From Vallitaleaceae bacterium (lineage in GTDB: Bacteria > Bacillota > Clostridia > Lachnospirales > Vallitaleaceae): DNA of 7,879 bases. The notes beneath the pieces are model-generated. The model was not told where the DNA came from and did not search any database. It saw nothing but the letters and a program-made list of their open reading frames with translations. The DNA is taken from NCBI GenBank assembly GCA_027858555.1, contig JAQICP010000029.1:1-7879 (forward strand), in the 5' to 3' direction. Shown piece after piece: positions 6,657 through 7,879 of the stretch; position 1 is the stretch's first letter; each line of letters begins with the position of its first letter. Both the position numbers and the translations under genes were made by a program.

Positions 6657-6667
6657 TATGATAAAAT
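6638..6667 (+). promoter_or_regulatory. Predicted promoter of the methyltransferase-like gene
   Basis: TTGATA (6638-6643), an 18-bp spacer and TAAAAT (6662-6667) preceded by TGA (extended -10). The start would be near 6674, so the leader of about 160 nt carries the 11-bp repeat array. No clearer promoter is seen between the array and the ATG. Confidence 0.55.
6641..6652. promoter_or_regulatory. 12-bp palindrome at the centre of the divergent promoters, candidate operator
   Basis: ATACAATTGTAT is a perfect palindrome. It is flanked by TTG on the left and TCAA on the right, and further out by ATCAT (6633-6637) and ATGAT (6658-6662), giving an imperfect dyad of about 30 bp. It lies between the -35 and -10 boxes of both promoters, so a protein bound here would cover both. 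Operator function is inferred from position only. Confidence 0.4.
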
Positions 6668-6694
6668 ATAACATAACCATTCTTTTGTAAACAG

Positions 6695-6782
6695 GTTATC
6701 AATATGTAGCAAATACGTTGTAGATACGTAGCAAATATGTAGCAAATACGTTGGTAATACTTTACAAATACCTTGGTAATGT
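6695..6782 (+). repeat. Array of eight degenerate 11-bp repeats in the leader of the methyltransferase-like gene
   Basis: Strict 11-bp spacing gives GTTATCAATAT, GTAGCAAATAC, GTTGTAGATAC, GTAGCAAATAT, GTAGCAAATAC, GTTGGTAATAC, TTTACAAATAC and CTTGGTAATGT, from 6695 to 6782 with no indels. Units 2 and 5 are identical and unit 4 differs from them by one base. The AATAC end is the most constant part. The period is close to one DNA helical turn. The array ends 41 bp before the SD and contains many stop codons, so it is not coding. No other element is seen in 6496-6627 or 6783-6823. Confidence 0.75.
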
Positions 6783-6835
6783 ATTTTCTAGTTAGTGCAA
6801 TTTTTGGTTAATCTATATCATATGGAGGACAATAT

Positions 6836-6853
6836 ATGACATCCATGACATCC
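6836..6853 (+). repeat. 9-bp tandem duplication containing the start codon
   Basis: ATGACATCC occurs twice in a row and is followed by ATGG, giving an MTSMTSM N-terminus with three in-frame ATG codons (6836, 6845, 6854). Only the first is well spaced from the GGAGG at 6824-6828 (7 nt). Confidence 0.9.
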
Positions 6854-7771
6854 ATGGCAGAATTTCACCATAAACTCAATCAAAGTATATCCTTGTCTGA
6901 AAAACAGGCACGTTGGCAAGCGTATAGGAAACAGATTACGGACCAGATAGAGCAAGATATAAAGCCTGGAGGCACGACTTTAATTCTAGGTGCAGGGGCG
7001 TGTAACGACCTGGATTTAAGCAGACTAAAAGCATTAAGTGACCATGTGGTCTTAAGTGATATTGATACCCGGACTACTAAGGAAGGCGTGATATATCAAG
7101 GATACGATGTATTGGAATTCACTTATATAGAAGCTGATTATTCGGGTCTGGAAAGTCTAGGCTTTTTTGCAGACCTAGAAGCTTTAGTACTGAAACAATC
7201 AAGTGTCCATCAGATTGTGGATCATATTAATAAGAGCTTTAAAAAAGTTGCTGAAACGAAAGGACTATGGGAAGAAAATGCTTTATCTATGCTGTGTGGG
7301 ATGCCTATTAATAGTCTGATTGTAATGCCTAGATACACACAATTGGTTTTACCGCCATTTCGAGCTATTCTTAATAATCGGGTTGTGGTAGACTATTATC
7401 AGGAAGAAGATATCGTTCATATGACACAAGCTTTTTTAGATAAGGCGGGTATCGTCATCAAACGATTCAACGAACTTGTACGGCATTTAACAATCCAACA
7501 TAATGCACAATTCATACTACTCGCTGACATTTTAGAGTATCAAACAGAAGATCCGATTTTTTCACAACTTAGTAATGATACGATGAATCACCTATTTTTA
7601 GAAACATTAGTTAACGACTATATTAATCAGTTTGGCCATGGATTTGGTAGCTATGGTGTATGGCATCTTGAGTCAATCATGCCCTTAGAACCAAAAAAAT
7701 GGTTTGTTTGGCCATATGAGCTTCATCGTAAAATGGTTGTCGCTTATCTAACAGGTATTGCTAGGTTGTAG
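6836..7771 (+). CDS. Protein of unknown function with a SAM-methyltransferase-like N-terminal motif
   Basis: The product has 311 residues, no signal peptide and no membrane segment, so it is probably cytoplasmic. After a polar helical N-terminus comes TLILGAGACNDLDLSRL (48-64), a Gly-rich loop after a beta strand like motif I of class I SAM-dependent methyltransferases. About 10 residues later, HVVLSDID (70-77) fits the acidic end of strand 2 that normally contacts the SAM ribose. No catalytic motif typical of a known DNA, rRNA or protein methyltransferase follows, so substrate and activity are unknown. The C-terminus is aromatic-rich (WFVWPYELHRKMVVAY, about 288-303). The start is ATG 6836 with GGAGG at 7-nt spacing, and the next two ATGs are alternatives. 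It is divergent from the AI-2E family gene. A NAD-binding Rossmann protein is another possibility. Confidence 0.7.
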   Translation: MTSMTSMAEFHHKLNQSISLSEKQARWQAYRKQITDQIEQDIKPGGTTLILGAGACNDLDLSRLKALSDHVVLSDIDTRTTKEGVIYQGYDVLEFTYIEADYSGLESLGFFADLEALVLKQSSVHQIVDHINKSFKKVAETKGLWEENALSMLCGMPINSLIVMPRYTQLVLPPFRAILNNRVVVDYYQEEDIVHMTQAFLDKAGIVIKRFNELVRHLTIQHNAQFILLADILEYQTEDPIFSQLSNDTMNHLFLETLVNDYINQFGHGFGSYGVWHLESIMPLEPKKWFVWPYELHRKMVVAYLTGIARL

Positions 7772-7844
7772 TATTAGAACTTATGTGGCTTCTATTAGTG
7801 TATTATGCAAGATTATTATTAGACTTAAAACTTGTGGATTAGTC

Positions 7845-7873
7845 TTGACAAATGTGTGCTCAGATTGTAATAT
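7845..7873 (+). promoter_or_regulatory. Near-consensus sigma-A promoter pointing out of the window
   Basis: A perfect -35, TTGACA (7845-7850), a 17-bp spacer and TAATAT (7868-7873). It presumably drives a plus-strand gene beyond the window. No clear terminator hairpin is seen between the preceding stop (7771) and this promoter. Confidence 0.65.
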
Positions 7874-7879
7874 TGTAAT

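Overview
The window looks like a low-GC Firmicute chromosome, most likely an anaerobic Clostridia member. The grounds are AT-rich DNA, strong purine-rich Shine-Dalgarno (SD) sites close to ATG starts, sigma-A-type promoters (several with an extended -10 TGn), and a secreted clostripain-family (C11) protease carrying S-layer homology (SLH) domains. The species cannot be fixed from the sequence alone.

Layout, left to right. (1) 1-161, minus strand: the left end of an IS3-family, IS150-group insertion sequence, with the first 34 codons of orfA and a terminal hairpin that can bury the orfA SD. (2) 202-693, minus: luxS, S-ribosylhomocysteine lyase (AI-2 synthase), with its own promoter and a stem-forming leader. 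(3) 694-1165: a gene-free stretch holding the back-to-back luxS and trpS promoters and an 88-bp element duplicated in tandem inside the predicted trpS leader. (4) 1166-2161, plus: trpS, tryptophanyl-tRNA synthetase. (5) 2162-2564: a 28-bp tandem repeat array, a strong intrinsic terminator, then the promoter of the next gene. (6) 2565-5129, plus: a secreted C11 cysteine protease of 854 residues with three C-terminal SLH domains, followed by a terminator hairpin. (7) 5332-6495, minus: an AI-2E-family membrane protein. (8) 6496-6835: a divergent intergenic region with two overlapping promoters built around a 12-bp palindrome, then an 11-bp-period repeat array. (9) 6836-7771, plus: a protein of unknown function with a SAM-methyltransferase-like N-terminal motif. 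(10) 7845-7873: a near-consensus promoter firing out of the window.

The genes are mostly monocistronic, each with its own promoter, and do not form one pathway. LuxS and the AI-2E-family protein invite an AI-2 synthesis/export story, but they lie about 4.6 kb apart in separate units and the family name does not establish AI-2 transport. No defence, CRISPR, phage or biosynthetic system is visible. The unusual content lies in the intergenic DNA: three different tandem arrays (periods 88, 28 and 11 bp, none a multiple of 3), the SD-masking hairpin at the IS tip, and the palindromic divergent promoter.
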